The notes: a model not told the origin generated them from the letters alone. Positions 38,030 to 49,759 are shown, numbered from the stretch's first letter. The stretch is 64,000 bases of DNA from Campylobacterales bacterium (GCA_016938175.1 JAFGVE010000024.1:1-64000), one strand, 5' to 3'. Numbers and translations are program-made.

Positions 38030-38625
38030 AGTGTTTTCATCCAGTAGTCAGTATATTGTTGTTCTTGCTTGATTGTAGTAGTACCGCCGTGACCAGGGTA
38101 AAGTGTTTTGTCAAAGTCTAGTTCTTTAAACTTTTGTAGAGATTTTCTCATATCTTCTGGTGAAGAGTAGGGAAAGTCAGTTCTGCCTATACTTCTCTCA
38201 AATATAAAATCACCGCTAAATATAGCATCACCAATCTCTATCATAGAACATCCCGGACAGTGTCCTGGAAAATGATGAAAAGTAACTTTGGTTCCCTCGA
38301 AATCTATTGTTTCATCCGGATTAACTTCTATATCTGGGGTAGATGGAGGAAGGTCTGGCATCCAGTTACTAGAACTCAGTAACATGACATCACCTTTAGG
38401 TGTATAAAGTGGGATACCGAGTCTGTTTTGTAGCTCGTCATTTGACCAAACGTGGTCGAAATGACCATGAGTATTTAAGATGGCGACAGGATTTGTTACA
38501 TTTGCCATAACCCAAGAAGTTGCGTCTACTCCCGGGTCTATTATAAAGTCTTTCCCATCAATAGTTGCAATATAGCAGTTTGTCTGGTATGGACCCATGG
38601 GTTGTACTTTTATTGTCATATTCAT
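38026..38625 (-). CDS. MBL-fold hydrolase (glyoxalase II-like)
   Basis: LNTHGHFDHVWSND, HHFPGHCPGCSM, ATG/stop overlap with next gene. Confidence 0.92.
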   Translation of the reverse strand: MNMTIKVQPMGPYQTNCYIATIDGKDFIIDPGVDATSWVMANVTNPVAILNTHGHFDHVWSNDELQNRLGIPLYTPKGDVMLLSSSNWMPDLPPSTPDIEVNPDETIDFEGTKVTFHHFPGHCPGCSMIEIGDAIFSGDFIFERSIGRTDFPYSSPEDMRKSLQKFKELDFDKTLYPGHGGTTTIKQEQQYTDYWMKTL

Positions 38626-38659
38626 CTCTTTTTTAGACGGATTATAGCATGATACACTT

Positions 38660-39478
38660 ATGAATTTTTATAAAGAGTTAGAGCTAATTATTGAAGCTAA
38701 AAATCCACAAGAGAAGATAAAAAAGTTTGATGAGTTTTTTATCAAATTTCAAAATAAAGAACTCAGTTTTGAAGTTTTAGAAGCACCAAAAAAATTTCTT
38801 GAGCCTTCATATATAGATTTATGTGAGATTATTTCTCCTCAAGATGTTCCAAAACGTAAAAATTTAACTGAGAAAAGTGGGCAGATAAATCTTATTCACG
38901 CTATAGCACATATAGAGTATTCAGCAATAGATTTGGCACTGGATGCTGCGTATAGATTTCATGATTTACCGCAAAAATATTACGAGGACTGGCTTGATGT
39001 TGCTGCAGATGAGATACGTCATTTTGTGATGCTTGAGACTTTGTTACAAGAGCTAGACAGTTTTTATGGTGATGTAGAAGTGCATAATGCTCTCTTTGAA
39101 GCTCTGCAAAGAACACAAACACTTGTTGAACGTATGGCAGTAGTACCTAGATATTTAGAGGCAAATGGGCTTGATGCGACACCAATGATACTTGAAAAAT
39201 TACGTAAATTACCTCAAAAGGGAATAATAGCAAAGATAGTAGAGGCATTGAAAATTATTTTAGATGAAGAGGTTGATCATGTCAAAAAGGGGGATAACTG
39301 GTTTCGTTATGCCTGTACAGATGAAAATAAAAATCCTCAAGAGGAGTATTTTCGAGTGATTGAAAAGTTTTATCCTCAAGGCTTTTTACGTCCTAGAAAT
39401 ATCAACATTGATGCAAGAAAAGAGGCAGGTTTTAGCTGTAGTGAGTTGGAGTTTATTGCAAAAAGAGAGCTCTGTTAG
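38660..39478 (+). CDS. DUF455 ferritin-like protein
   Basis: HAIAHIEYSAIDLALDAAYRF, DEIRHFVMLE. Confidence 0.88.
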   Translation: MNFYKELELIIEAKNPQEKIKKFDEFFIKFQNKELSFEVLEAPKKFLEPSYIDLCEIISPQDVPKRKNLTEKSGQINLIHAIAHIEYSAIDLALDAAYRFHDLPQKYYEDWLDVAADEIRHFVMLETLLQELDSFYGDVEVHNALFEALQRTQTLVERMAVVPRYLEANGLDATPMILEKLRKLPQKGIIAKIVEALKIILDEEVDHVKKGDNWFRYACTDENKNPQEEYFRVIEKFYPQGFLRPRNINIDARKEAGFSCSELEFIAKRELC

Positions 39479-39555
39479 CTTAAGTCTCTATTTTTTGCAA
39501 AAATTAGATATAATCAAAATTGTTAATAAATTTTAAAGGTTATCGCTAAAAGAAG

Positions 39556-40362
39556 ATGAGTAAATATTCGCAAATTACAGAGTTTTTAGGATATTTTTTA
39601 GATAACGAAGTACGCAAAACAGGTATACAAAAAGTTGTGGTTGGACTAAGCGGAGGACTTGATTCTGCTGTTGTGGCAGTCTTGGCACAAAAAATTTTTA
39701 AAGATGATCTGCTTTGCGTAAAAATGCCTTCACAATACTCTTCACAAAATTCACTTGATGATGCAGATGAGTTGTGTCGTGATTTTAACTTAAGAAGTGA
39801 AGTTGCTTCTATAGCACCTATGCTAGAGGCATATGAAGCCATGAATCCCGAACTTGATAATCTACGCAAAGGAAACTTCTCTTCACGTATGCGTATGTCA
39901 ACACTCTTTGACATTTCAGCTAGGGAAGGTGCTTTGGTTTTAGGGACAAGTAACAAGAGTGAGCTAATGCTTGGATATGGTACTCTTTATGGAGATTTGG
40001 CGTCTGCTGTAAATCCTATAGGCGATTTATATAAGAGTGAAGTGTATGAGCTTGCAGAGTATCTTGGTGTCACACGTTCAATAATTAAAAAAGCACCTTC
40101 TGCTGACTTGTGGGATGGACAGAGTGATGAGGCAGACTTAGGTTACACTTATGCACAATTGGATGAGGCAATGAAACTTTATGTCGATGAAAGACTTCCA
40201 AGAGAAGAGATTATTAAACGTGGCATAGATGCTAAGATGCTAGATATGATTATTAGCAGGATTTTTCGTAACCATTTTAAGCGTAAAATGCCTGTAATCG
40301 CAAAATTGACATCGAGAACGCTTAATCATGATTTTAATTACCCAAGAGATATAACCTTATAG
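39556..40362 (+). CDS. nadE: NAD+ synthetase
   Basis: VVGLSGGLDSAVVAVLAQ, GTSNKSELMLGYGTLYGDLASAVNPIGDLYK. Confidence 0.95.
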   Translation: MSKYSQITEFLGYFLDNEVRKTGIQKVVVGLSGGLDSAVVAVLAQKIFKDDLLCVKMPSQYSSQNSLDDADELCRDFNLRSEVASIAPMLEAYEAMNPELDNLRKGNFSSRMRMSTLFDISAREGALVLGTSNKSELMLGYGTLYGDLASAVNPIGDLYKSEVYELAEYLGVTRSIIKKAPSADLWDGQSDEADLGYTYAQLDEAMKLYVDERLPREEIIKRGIDAKMLDMIISRIFRNHFKRKMPVIAKLTSRTLNHDFNYPRDITL

Positions 40363-40370
40363 GAGAGAAT

Positions 40371-41504
40371 ATGAAAGATTTAAAAATACCATTTTACAAG
40401 TTTGAAAGTTCACGTGAGGCACACTCAAATGTAAGTGATGCATTAGATGGTGAAGATATAAGCCAAGTTGAACTCTTAGAAGAGGAGTTCTCAGAGTATG
40501 TTGGTGCAGAGTATGCACTAGCAACTTCACATGGAACTTCTGCGCTGCACTTAGCAATGTTAGCACTTGACTTAAAACGTGGTGATAAAGTTATTTGTTC
40601 TGTAAACGCACACCCAAGTGTTCCTGAAGTGGTTCGTCATTTTGACGCAGAACCAGTTTTTATCGACATCGAAGAAAAGCATTACAATATTAATCTTGAC
40701 AAGCTTGAAAAGTATCTTGATGAGAATAAATCCAAAAAACTCAAAGCAGTTGTTGTGACATATATTGGTGGGGTCACAGTTGATTTAGAGAGACTATATA
40801 AGATGGCTCGTGAGTATGATGTGAAAATTGTTGAAGATGCAAGCGATGCTTTAGGTGCAACATACAACGGTGAAAAAATTGGTTCCACTGGAGCAGATAT
40901 AGTTTGTTTTAACTTCTCTTCACATTTAAAGAAAAATATCTGTAACGGTGGAATGCTTGTTAGTGATGACAGTGAAATAATGACACGTGCACGTTTACTT
41001 GCAAACCATGCAATTAGTCGTGATTCATCAGCAGTCCTAGAGTATATTTATGATGTTGTTGATATTGGAAATGATTACTCTTTAAGTGAACTCAATGCAG
41101 CATATATTCGTGCTCAAATTTTGGAACAAGACAGTGTGATAGAGCGTCAGCAAGAGATAGCTAGAGCTTATAATGAAGGCTTGAGTGGTGTTGATCACGT
41201 GACACTTCCAACACAAAGTTCTGAAGAGAATCCATACTCTTTATACATCATAAAGATTGATAAAAACCGTGACTCTTTTGCATTAGAGCTTCAAGAGATG
41301 GGTATTGGAACTGGACTGCACTATATTCCTCTGCATCTTTTAAGTTATTATAAAACAAAATACTCTTTAAGAGTCAATGATTATCCAGTTGCACTTCGTT
41401 CATTTCAACAGGTCTTGTCTCTTCCTATATATGCAAGTATGAGTGATAAAGAGGTACAAGAAGTTATCAGTGCAATCAAAAAAATAGCGAAAACAAGAGT
41501 TTAA
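40371..41504 (+). CDS. DegT/DnrJ/EryC1/StrS aminotransferase
   Basis: EYALATSHGTSALHLAML, VEDASDALGATYNGEKIGSTGADIVCFNFSSHLKKNICNGGML. Confidence 0.92.
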   Translation: MKDLKIPFYKFESSREAHSNVSDALDGEDISQVELLEEEFSEYVGAEYALATSHGTSALHLAMLALDLKRGDKVICSVNAHPSVPEVVRHFDAEPVFIDIEEKHYNINLDKLEKYLDENKSKKLKAVVVTYIGGVTVDLERLYKMAREYDVKIVEDASDALGATYNGEKIGSTGADIVCFNFSSHLKKNICNGGMLVSDDSEIMTRARLLANHAISRDSSAVLEYIYDVVDIGNDYSLSELNAAYIRAQILEQDSVIERQQEIARAYNEGLSGVDHVTLPTQSSEENPYSLYIIKIDKNRDSFALELQEMGIGTGLHYIPLHLLSYYKTKYSLRVNDYPVALRSFQQVLSLPIYASMSDKEVQEVISAIKKIAKTRV

Positions 41505-41510
41505 TCAGCA

Positions 41511-42422
41511 TTGAAAAATAGCTTTGTTTTTTGGGTTGAAGAGTATTTCTACAACCCAACTCCTTTTCAAAAAATTTTCTCTTATATCTTCTTACCATTA
41601 TCGTGGCTCTATTGTTTAGTAATGTATACACGTTTTTTAGTGCAACAGCCACATTATTTTGGTATTCCTGTAGTGAGCGTAGGTAATTTAACTGTTGGTG
41701 GAAGTGGAAAAACACCATTAGTGAGTTCATTGGCTGCCTCGTATAAAAATGCTGCGATTGTTCTACGTGGATACGGTAGAGAGACAAAGGGACTCTATAT
41801 TGTTAAAGATAGAGAAGAAATTTTGTGTGATGTAACTCAGAGTGGAGATGAAGCGATGATTTATGCACAAAAACTTCCAAATGCCATTGTGATTGTCAGT
41901 GAAGATAGAAAGTCTGCAATACTCAAAGCAAAAGAGCTGGGGGCAGATGTTGTTTTTTTAGATGATGCGTATTCAAAGCACTCGATAGAAAAACTAGATT
42001 TACTCATAGAAGTACAATCGCAAAATAATTTTTGTCTTCCTTCAGGACCTTTTAGGGAACGACTGTATGTCCAGAAAAATGCGATTGTTTTAGAGGAAGA
42101 AAAAGATTTTAAAAGGGTGGTCACACTTAAAGATAGATGTGATAAAATGTCGCTCATAACTGCAATAGCAAGGCCGCAAAGGCTAGATGCTTATTTGCCT
42201 GAAGTTGTGAGTAAAAACTATTTCGCAGACCACCACTCATTTACAAAAGATGAGTGTATTGAGGTACTGCGTAGAGATGGTTCAGATTCACTTTTAGTCA
42301 CGTATAAAGATTTTGTTAAAGTGCAGTCATTCGGACTTCCTCTTTCACTTTTAGATTTGGATGTAGAAGTGAGTAAAGAAGTTATTGATATAGTAGGAAA
42401 ATATATTGAAAACAAAAATTGA
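41511..42422 (+). CDS. lpxK: tetraacyldisaccharide 4'-kinase
   Basis: PVVSVGNLTVGGSGKTPLV, LRGYGRETKG, GDEAMIYA; TTG start. Confidence 0.9.
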   Translation: MKNSFVFWVEEYFYNPTPFQKIFSYIFLPLSWLYCLVMYTRFLVQQPHYFGIPVVSVGNLTVGGSGKTPLVSSLAASYKNAAIVLRGYGRETKGLYIVKDREEILCDVTQSGDEAMIYAQKLPNAIVIVSEDRKSAILKAKELGADVVFLDDAYSKHSIEKLDLLIEVQSQNNFCLPSGPFRERLYVQKNAIVLEEEKDFKRVVTLKDRCDKMSLITAIARPQRLDAYLPEVVSKNYFADHHSFTKDECIEVLRRDGSDSLLVTYKDFVKVQSFGLPLSLLDLDVEVSKEVIDIVGKYIENKN

Positions 42423-43260
42423 AACAGTTAAAACACTCCTAGAGGCTCTTCCGTTTATTAAAGAGTTTCGTAAAGAGATTGTCGTTATAAAATATGGTGG
42501 TTCGGCACAGACTTCAGAGGAGTTAAAAGAGAAGTTTGCAGAAGATATTTTACTGATGTATCTTGTAGGGATTAAACCTGTAATCGTTCATGGTGGCGGT
42601 AAAAAAATTACAGATATGCTTGATGCACTTAGTATCGATACAAAGTTTATCGAAGGCCAACGTGTTACGACAAAAGAGGTTATGCGTATAGTGGAGATGA
42701 TTTTAAGTGGAGAGATAAATAAAGAGATTGTCTCTTTACTTAACTCTCATGGAGCAAAAGCTATTGGCATTAGTGGAAAAGATGCACACTTTATCTCTGC
42801 AAAAGCAAAAGATTTTTCACGTTGGGGACTCACTGGAAATATTACTCACGTTGAGGCTTCAGTAATTGAAAACCTTATAAGAGAAAATTTCATTCCGGTT
42901 ATAGCTCCTATTGCTGCAGGAGAAGAGATGGGACATCCTGGTTTTAACATAAATGCTGATTTGTGTGCTTCTTATGTTGCTAAAGCTATAGGTGCAAATA
43001 AAATTATTTTTTTAACAGACACTCCGGGTGTACTAAATAATGATAAAGAGCTTTTCTCTACATTAACTAAAGAACAAGTTGAATCACTTAAAGCTGATGG
43101 AACTATCAATGGCGGAATGGTTCCAAAAGTGGATGCATGTTTAGAAGCTATAGATGGTGGGGTTGCAAAGGCACACATTATTGATGGAAGATTAGAACAC
43201 TCTATGCTTCTTGAGCTCTTCACTTCTGAAGGTATTGGGACACAAATCGTTAAGAATTAA
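42406..43260 (+). CDS. argB: acetylglutamate kinase
   Basis: VIKYGGSAQ, KPVIVHGGGKKI, FLTDTPGVLNN, NGGMVPKVDACLEAI. Confidence 0.95.
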   Translation: MKTKIETVKTLLEALPFIKEFRKEIVVIKYGGSAQTSEELKEKFAEDILLMYLVGIKPVIVHGGGKKITDMLDALSIDTKFIEGQRVTTKEVMRIVEMILSGEINKEIVSLLNSHGAKAIGISGKDAHFISAKAKDFSRWGLTGNITHVEASVIENLIRENFIPVIAPIAAGEEMGHPGFNINADLCASYVAKAIGANKIIFLTDTPGVLNNDKELFSTLTKEQVESLKADGTINGGMVPKVDACLEAIDGGVAKAHIIDGRLEHSMLLELFTSEGIGTQIVKN

Positions 43261-43306
43261 CTGTTATAATTTTTAACTTTATAAATATGAAGAGAGCAAA
43301 AATATT

Positions 43307-43720
43307 GTGAAGAGATTATTATCTGCTTTGATTATCTCTTTATATTTAGTAAGCGCGCTAAATGCGGGTGAGTTTCGTGAGTTATATAAAATATCTTTGC
43401 AAAAGGATGAGCAAAAGAAATTTCTTGTAAAATACGGCAATTATGAACGTCTTTTACAATTTCGATGGACACTCTATACAAATGAGGGGCTTGTTGTTTT
43501 TCGTTCGTATGATAGAGCAGTTGCACAAAACATACTCTATCTTGGTGCCACAAATGCAATGTTTCGTGTGATGCTAAAGTCCCAAGGTGCGAATACTTTT
43601 AACACACCTTATGTTCTTGTAAAGTTTACAAAATTTGATTACGAAACAAATAGAGCAGAGTTTGAGGTAATGCTCTTTGATGCAAAAATGCTTGTCCAGT
43701 TGCAAGAGTTGAAAAAATAA
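43307..43720 (+). CDS. hypothetical exported protein
   Basis: GTG start, signal peptide MKRLLSALIISLYLVSALNAGE. Confidence 0.65.
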   Translation: MKRLLSALIISLYLVSALNAGEFRELYKISLQKDEQKKFLVKYGNYERLLQFRWTLYTNEGLVVFRSYDRAVAQNILYLGATNAMFRVMLKSQGANTFNTPYVLVKFTKFDYETNRAEFEVMLFDAKMLVQLQELKK

Positions 43721-43734
43721 AGAAAGTGAGATAG

Positions 43735-44622
43735 ATGCAAAGAGTTGAGGCAGAAATAGCAAGATTAATTAAAGAGATAGACTATGATGAGGTAACTCGT
43801 CTTTTTGATATGCTTAGTGGTGGGAAGCGTCTTCGTGCAAAATTAGTTTTAAAAATTGCCCAAGAACATCCAAAAGCTCCACTTTTAGCTGCCATAGTTG
43901 AATTGATTCATGCTGCAAGCTTATTACATGACGATGTCATAGATGAGGCTATGACTCGTCGTGGATCTCCTTCTGTTAATGCAACAGATGGTAGTAAAAT
44001 AGCGGTAATGCTTGGAGATATACTTTATTCAAAAGCGTTTACCGAATTAGTGAGTTTTGATGCAGAAGTTGCACGTATAATTGCAGCTTCTGTAACTGCA
44101 CTCTCTAAAGGTGAAATGATGGATGTAAAGATGTCTGAAGCATTTAATGCAGATGAGTCACTTTATCTTGATATGCTTTATTTAAAGACTGCGACTCTGA
44201 TTGAAGCTGCCGCAAAAGCGAGTGCTTTACTTGTCAATAAAGATGCGCAAAAGCACGCATTGTATGGAAAAAACCTTGGGCTCTCTTTTCAAATTATAGA
44301 TGATATTTTAGATATAACAGCCACAGAAGAGGTTTTAGGAAAACCTGCACTCAATGATTATGTTGAGGGAAAATGTACACTTCCATATATTTATCTTTAT
44401 GAGTCTTTAGAAGAAAAAGATAAAGAAAAACTTCTCGCAATGCATGCAAAAATACTAAGCGAAGAAGATGCTCTCTGGCTCAAAGAGAAAATGCAAGAGT
44501 ATAAAACTATTGAGCGTTCTTTTACCCTTGCTAAATCTCTTTCAGATGAAGCAAAAACTGCCATGAGTGAAGAGAGTGCATTGGTAGATATCCTTGATGC
44601 AATGATTAAAAGAAGTTACTAA
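43735..44622 (+). CDS. polyprenyl diphosphate synthase
   Basis: GGKRLRAKLVL, LLHDDVIDEAMTRRGSPS, FQIIDDILD. Confidence 0.93.
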   Translation: MQRVEAEIARLIKEIDYDEVTRLFDMLSGGKRLRAKLVLKIAQEHPKAPLLAAIVELIHAASLLHDDVIDEAMTRRGSPSVNATDGSKIAVMLGDILYSKAFTELVSFDAEVARIIAASVTALSKGEMMDVKMSEAFNADESLYLDMLYLKTATLIEAAAKASALLVNKDAQKHALYGKNLGLSFQIIDDILDITATEEVLGKPALNDYVEGKCTLPYIYLYESLEEKDKEKLLAMHAKILSEEDALWLKEKMQEYKTIERSFTLAKSLSDEAKTAMSEESALVDILDAMIKRSY

Positions 44623-45869
44623 TGCACTATTTAAACATAAGTTTTACTCACAAAAACTCAACGATGGAAATACGAGAAAAGCTTTCTTATCCTGATGAAG
44701 ATAGCCAAAAGGGATGTCTAGAACGTTTACTGTCTTGTGAATCAATCTCTGAAGCGATTTTGATTTCGACTTGTAATAGAATAGAAGTTCTTTGTAATTG
44801 TAAAGATGTTCCCATCGCTACAAATCATATTTTTGAGATGCTCTCACGACGTTCAGGAATCAGTATAGATGAACTTGAAGGACGTGCAGATATTTTTGAT
44901 GACAGCTCAGCTATCCACCATCTTTTTAGTGTTGCATCTTCATTAGATTCAATGGTACTTGGTGAAACACAGATTGTTGGTCAGTTAAAAGATGCATTTC
45001 GCTTTGCATATGACAACCATTTTTGTGGGAAAAAACTTGCACGTGCTATGAAATCTGCTTTTAAAACAGCGGCAAAAGTAAGAAATGCAACAGATATTTC
45101 GGCTAAACCAGTCTCTATGGCAAGTGTTGCTGTCAATAAGTTGAAGTCTTTAGTGAATGATTTAAGTGGTAAAAAAGCCTTGATTATCGGTGTTGGTGAA
45201 ATGTCGGAAATCACTGCAAAACATCTTGTTAGTACCGGTGTAAATGTTACTATTATGAATAGAACGCTCCATAAAGCAGAGGCTTTGGCAAAAGAGTGCT
45301 CAGCAGAGGTATTGCCATTTTCAGACTTAAAAAGTGCGATAAATGAGTATGAAATTTTATTTAGTGCAACATCTGCATATGAGCCAATTATTACTAGTGA
45401 TTTTATTGAGTCAAAAGAGTTTGATAGATACTGGTTTGATTTGGCTCTACCACGTGATATTAGTTACGACAAAGGTGAGCGTATTCATCTCTATGTTATT
45501 GATGATTTAAAACTTATAGTTGATGAAAATATCTCTGCAAGGGAAAATGCAGCGAGAGCAGCTCACTCAATTATAGGAAGAGGTGTTGTTGAGTTTTTTG
45601 AGTGGCTCAATACGCAAGATATAGAGCTTGTTATAAAAGAGATATACGCAAAAGCTAACAAAGCAGCCTCTGATGAAGCAGGAAGAGCTATAAAAAATGG
45701 ATATATTCCAAAAGAGTATGCAGAGGAGTCACAGAAGATGTGCGAACAGGCACTGAAACGTTTTTTACATGAATTTACGGTAAATATGCGTACATCATCG
45801 GAAGATACACAAGCCGAAATGTTGCGGGGAGCAATGAATTCAATTATGAAAATAAGGGATGAGGAATAG
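44622..45869 (+). CDS. hemA: glutamyl-tRNA reductase
   Basis: [37 protein letters not shown]. Confidence 0.95.
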   Translation: MHYLNISFTHKNSTMEIREKLSYPDEDSQKGCLERLLSCESISEAILISTCNRIEVLCNCKDVPIATNHIFEMLSRRSGISIDELEGRADIFDDSSAIHHLFSVASSLDSMVLGETQIVGQLKDAFRFAYDNHFCGKKLARAMKSAFKTAAKVRNATDISAKPVSMASVAVNKLKSLVNDLSGKKALIIGVGEMSEITAKHLVSTGVNVTIMNRTLHKAEALAKECSAEVLPFSDLKSAINEYEILFSATSAYEPIITSDFIESKEFDRYWFDLALPRDISYDKGERIHLYVIDDLKLIVDENISARENAARAAHSIIGRGVVEFFEWLNTQDIELVIKEIYAKANKAASDEAGRAIKNGYIPKEYAEESQKMCEQALKRFLHEFTVNMRTSSEDTQAEMLRGAMNSIMKIRDEE

Positions 45870-47574
45870 AATGAGAAGAAGTAGGGCGTTTATACCAACA
45901 AGTAAAGAAGCACCATCAGATGCACAGTTAGCGAGTCATATATTTTTATCTCGTGGAGGGTTTATCTCACAAACTGCGGCAGGACTTTACAACTATATGC
46001 CACTGGCAAAGCGTGTTATTAAAAAAATTGAGAATGTAATTAACCAAGAGATGAGTAAAGCAGGAGCAGAAGAGACTGAACTAAGCTTTGTAACACCTGC
46101 ATCTTTGTGGCAAGAGTCTGGACGTATAGAGAAGTTTGGAAAAGAGTTACTCCGTTTTCACGATAGAAAAGAGAATCTTTTCGTTTTAGGACCAACGCAT
46201 GAGGAGATGATGGTTGATATGGTGCGAAATCGTGTAACATCTTATAAACAACTCCCTTTGAATCTCTATCAGATTAAAACAAAATTCCGTGATGAAGCAA
46301 GACCGCGTTTTGGTCTTATGCGTGGACGTGAATTTATTATGAAAGATGGTTACTCTTTTCATGCAACTGTAGAGGATTTAGATAGAGAGTTTGATGCTAT
46401 GGAAGCAGCATACAAAAAAATACTCACTCGCCTTGGTTTAGAGTATAGAATTGTAGAAGCTGACAGTGGTGCAATCGGTGGTACTGGTAGTAAAGAACTT
46501 ATGGTACTTGCTGATAGCGGAGAAGATACTATAGCTGTCTGCTCAAGTTGTGAGTATGGCGCAAATATAGAAGCTGCTGCTAGAGGCTTAAGAAAAGATA
46601 TTCCAGAGGCTCCAGAAGCTGCATTTAACAAGTTTCAAACTCTGGGAGTAAAAAGTATTGATGATTTAAGTCAATTCTTTAAAGTCGATCCTTATTACAC
46701 TATTAAAACTGTGGCAAAACGTGTTGTATATGAAGATACAACTGAAATAGTGCTCTTTTTTCTAAGAGGATGTGATAATTTACAAGAGGTCAAGGCTGTA
46801 AATGCTACAGATGCACTTGATATAGTAGATGTAACGGAGGAAGAACTTTTAGAAGCGGGTATAGTTCCAGGTTTTATTGGCCCTCTTGATCAGAGTAAAG
46901 CAAAACATGTCATTGATAATGATTTAAAAGATGCAAAACATATGATTTGTGGTGCAAATGAACTTGATTACCATTTTGTGGGTGTAGACTTAAGTGTACT
47001 AAGTGAAGTAGCATATTTTGCAGATATTTCCGAAGTGAATGCTGGTGATGCTTGTCCACATTGTGAGGGTGAGCTCTCTTTTACAAAAGGTATAGAGGTT
47101 GGACATATTTTCAAATTGGGTACTAAATATTCTGAGGCACTTAAGGCTGAGTTTTTAGATGAGAATGGAAAAGCACAGCCATTTATAATGGGAACATACG
47201 GTATGGGTGTTTCACGTTTAGTTGCTGCAGTGATTGAACAACATCATGATGAAAATGGATGTATCTGGACAAAAGAGACTGCTCCATATATGGTAAACGT
47301 AATGATTTCTAACATAAAAGATGAAGCACAAAATGAACTTGGAGAGAGCCTGTATGAATCACTACAAAATGCAGGTGTTGAAGTAATACTTGATGATAGG
47401 AAAGATAGATTTGGCTTTAAAATGAAAGATGCTGAACTTATAGGTTTTCCATATACAATAATCATTGGAAAAGAGCTTGAAAATGGGCAAGTACAAATTT
47501 ATGTTCGTGCAAGTGGAGAAAAAATAACAGTTGATAAAGATATAGTTTTTGATAAGGTAATGGAGCTTATTTAA
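45859..47574 (+). CDS. proS: prolyl-tRNA synthetase
   Basis: [54 protein letters not shown]. Confidence 0.96.
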   Translation: MRNRMRRSRAFIPTSKEAPSDAQLASHIFLSRGGFISQTAAGLYNYMPLAKRVIKKIENVINQEMSKAGAEETELSFVTPASLWQESGRIEKFGKELLRFHDRKENLFVLGPTHEEMMVDMVRNRVTSYKQLPLNLYQIKTKFRDEARPRFGLMRGREFIMKDGYSFHATVEDLDREFDAMEAAYKKILTRLGLEYRIVEADSGAIGGTGSKELMVLADSGEDTIAVCSSCEYGANIEAAARGLRKDIPEAPEAAFNKFQTLGVKSIDDLSQFFKVDPYYTIKTVAKRVVYEDTTEIVLFFLRGCDNLQEVKAVNATDALDIVDVTEEELLEAGIVPGFIGPLDQSKAKHVIDNDLKDAKHMICGANELDYHFVGVDLSVLSEVAYFADISEVNAGDACPHCEGELSFTKGIEVGHIFKLGTKYSEALKAEFLDENGKAQPFIMGTYGMGVSRLVAAVIEQHHDENGCIWTKETAPYMVNVMISNIKDEAQNELGESLYESLQNAGVEVILDDRKDRFGFKMKDAELIGFPYTIIIGKELENGQVQIYVRASGEKITVDKDIVFDKVMELI

Positions 47575-47575
47575 G

Positions 47576-48007
47576 ATGCTCTATTTTATTGTTTATCTCT
47601 TTTTTGAAGTAATTATATCTGTTAATATAGCATCTGCAATAGGTGGATTTGTTACATTTCTTGAGATAATGCTCACGGCTTTTATAGGAATCTCTATTTT
47701 AGTAAATTTCCGTAAAAGTTTAGTTGAGAATATGACTGCAGTTTCATATAATTGCATTGACCTCGAACAGTTTCAAAGGCTAAACCTTTTTACTCTCTTT
47801 GGAGCTATCTTACTCATTTTACCTGGTTTTTTAACAGATATACTTGGACTCTTAATGCAATTTAGCGTATTTACGAGTATGTTGGTTAATCGTTATAATG
47901 TAAAATCAGGAAATTGTAAGACCCCAAATTTTAAACAAAACAGTATGGAAAAGGATTCAGATGTCATTGATGTTGAAATTATTAGCGACAACTCTATTAG
48001 TAAGTAG
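47576..48007 (+). CDS. FxsA-like membrane protein
   Basis: VYLFFEVIISVNIASAIGGF, LLILPGFLTDILGLLM. Confidence 0.82.
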   Translation: MLYFIVYLFFEVIISVNIASAIGGFVTFLEIMLTAFIGISILVNFRKSLVENMTAVSYNCIDLEQFQRLNLFTLFGAILLILPGFLTDILGLLMQFSVFTSMLVNRYNVKSGNCKTPNFKQNSMEKDSDVIDVEIISDNSISK

Positions 48008-48794
48008 TTTTGCGTATGCACAAGATACAAGTAAAAAAATAGCAGACTTTTTAAGTGATGAGTTTAGTGAAAATCCACGATTAAACTCGGTAGACGTAGA
48101 GGTCTCTGATGTTGTACCTTTAAAAGATTTAAAGTCATGGAATGCTTACGTTATAGATGTAAAAGCAACACTCAAAGATAAGCCAAAAGAGACTATTTCC
48201 CAAAGAATGATTTGGTTTTCAAATGGAGAGATAATCACAAAAGAGCTTACAAAAATGAGTTCTGGTGAGAGTCTTACTGACTTAGTAAAACCAGATATGA
48301 AACCTGCGTTTTATGCTAAAAGTAATTTGATTTATGGAAATGAAAATGCAAAGCATAAAGTGGCAATTTTTTCAGATCCACTTTGTCCATTTTGTAGAGG
48401 TTATGTACCTGGTGCTATAAAAGAGATGAAAGAACAACCTGATAAATTTGCTGTTTACTATTATCACTTTCCATTGCCACGTTTACATCCTGCTGCAGTT
48501 CTTTTAGTACAAGCTGCAGCCGCGGCTGAGCATAAAGGTTTTAAAGATGTTGTTTTAAAACTTTATAGTGTTGAGATTAATCCAAAAGAGACAAATGTAG
48601 ACAAAATTTTAACAGCATTCAATAAAGCAGTTGGTTCAAATATTACTGTTGCAGATATTAAAAACCCAGAAGTACAAAAGATGATACAGTTCGACCAAAA
48701 TGTTGCTGCAACAGTTATGGTGGCTGGAACGCCTACAGTTTACTTTGATGATAAAATTGACCAAACAAAGAAAAAATACAAAAGCGTGAAATAA
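47961..48794 (+). CDS. DsbC-like thiol:disulfide interchange protein
   Basis: Signal peptide; FSDPLCPFCRGYVPGAI CxxC; VMVAGTPTVYFDDK cis-Pro. Confidence 0.88.
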   Translation: MSLMLKLLATTLLVSSFAYAQDTSKKIADFLSDEFSENPRLNSVDVEVSDVVPLKDLKSWNAYVIDVKATLKDKPKETISQRMIWFSNGEIITKELTKMSSGESLTDLVKPDMKPAFYAKSNLIYGNENAKHKVAIFSDPLCPFCRGYVPGAIKEMKEQPDKFAVYYYHFPLPRLHPAAVLLVQAAAAAEHKGFKDVVLKLYSVEINPKETNVDKILTAFNKAVGSNITVADIKNPEVQKMIQFDQNVAATVMVAGTPTVYFDDKIDQTKKKYKSVK

Positions 48795-49753
48795 TGACAA
48801 AACTGACAATTGCCACTCGTGTATCTGACCTTGCTTTGTGGCAAGCTTATCATATCAAAGAGAGAATTGAAACACAATATCCAGAGATTGAAGTAGTGCT
48901 TAATAAAATAGTAAGTAATGGAGATAAGGTTTTAGATAAACCACTTGCACTTATTGGGGGAAAAGGACACTTTACAAAAGAGCTTGAAGATGCAATGCTT
49001 AAAGGTGAAGCAGACATGGCTGTCCATAGCTTAAAAGATGTTCCAACATATATTCCACAAGGACTACGTTTAAGTGCAGTAACACAAAGACAAGTACAAA
49101 ACGATGTTTTTTTATCACATCAATTTAGTTCTTTAGATGAGTTGCCAAAAGGTGCAGTTGTTGGAACTACAAGTCTTAGACGCCGTATGCAACTACTGCA
49201 AAAGAGACCTGATTTACAAGTTAAAGATTTACGTGGTAATGTAAATACTAGACTAAGAAAGCTGCAAGAGGGACAATATGATGCAATTATTCTTGCGTGG
49301 ATTGGTCTTCATAGACTAGATTTACTCAAAGACATTCCATATACGCAACAACTCTCTTTAGATATGATGATTCCACCAATGGGACAGGCTGCTTTAGGTA
49401 TTGAAATAGTCGAAGGTAATGAGAAACTTTCAGAAATTTCTGCATTTTTAAATGATGATACAACTTATTTGTGTACACACATTGAGCGTGATTTTATCGC
49501 TTCTATAGGTGCTGGTTGTTCTGCACCAGTTGCATGTAATGCTGTAGTACAAGATAAGACTCTTACATTCCGTGTAATGCTTGGCTTTCCAAATGGAACA
49601 AATATAATGCAAGATAGTGTTTCTACAGATATTAAAAACTCAGCAGATTTAGGAAAAGTTACGGCACAAAAGTTAATAAAACAAGGGGCTTTAGAGTTAT
49701 TAAAAAAAGCAGAAGAGAGTGCTTTTAAAGAGGAGATGCCACAAAGGCTCTAA
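48794..49753 (+). CDS. hemC: porphobilinogen deaminase
   Basis: MAVHSLKDVPTYIPQGL, TTSLRRRMQLLQKRPDL, GNVNTRLRKL. Confidence 0.95.
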   Translation: MTKLTIATRVSDLALWQAYHIKERIETQYPEIEVVLNKIVSNGDKVLDKPLALIGGKGHFTKELEDAMLKGEADMAVHSLKDVPTYIPQGLRLSAVTQRQVQNDVFLSHQFSSLDELPKGAVVGTTSLRRRMQLLQKRPDLQVKDLRGNVNTRLRKLQEGQYDAIILAWIGLHRLDLLKDIPYTQQLSLDMMIPPMGQAALGIEIVEGNEKLSEISAFLNDDTTYLCTHIERDFIASIGAGCSAPVACNAVVQDKTLTFRVMLGFPNGTNIMQDSVSTDIKNSADLGKVTAQKLIKQGALELLKKAEESAFKEEMPQRL

Positions 49754-49759
49754 GAGAAA

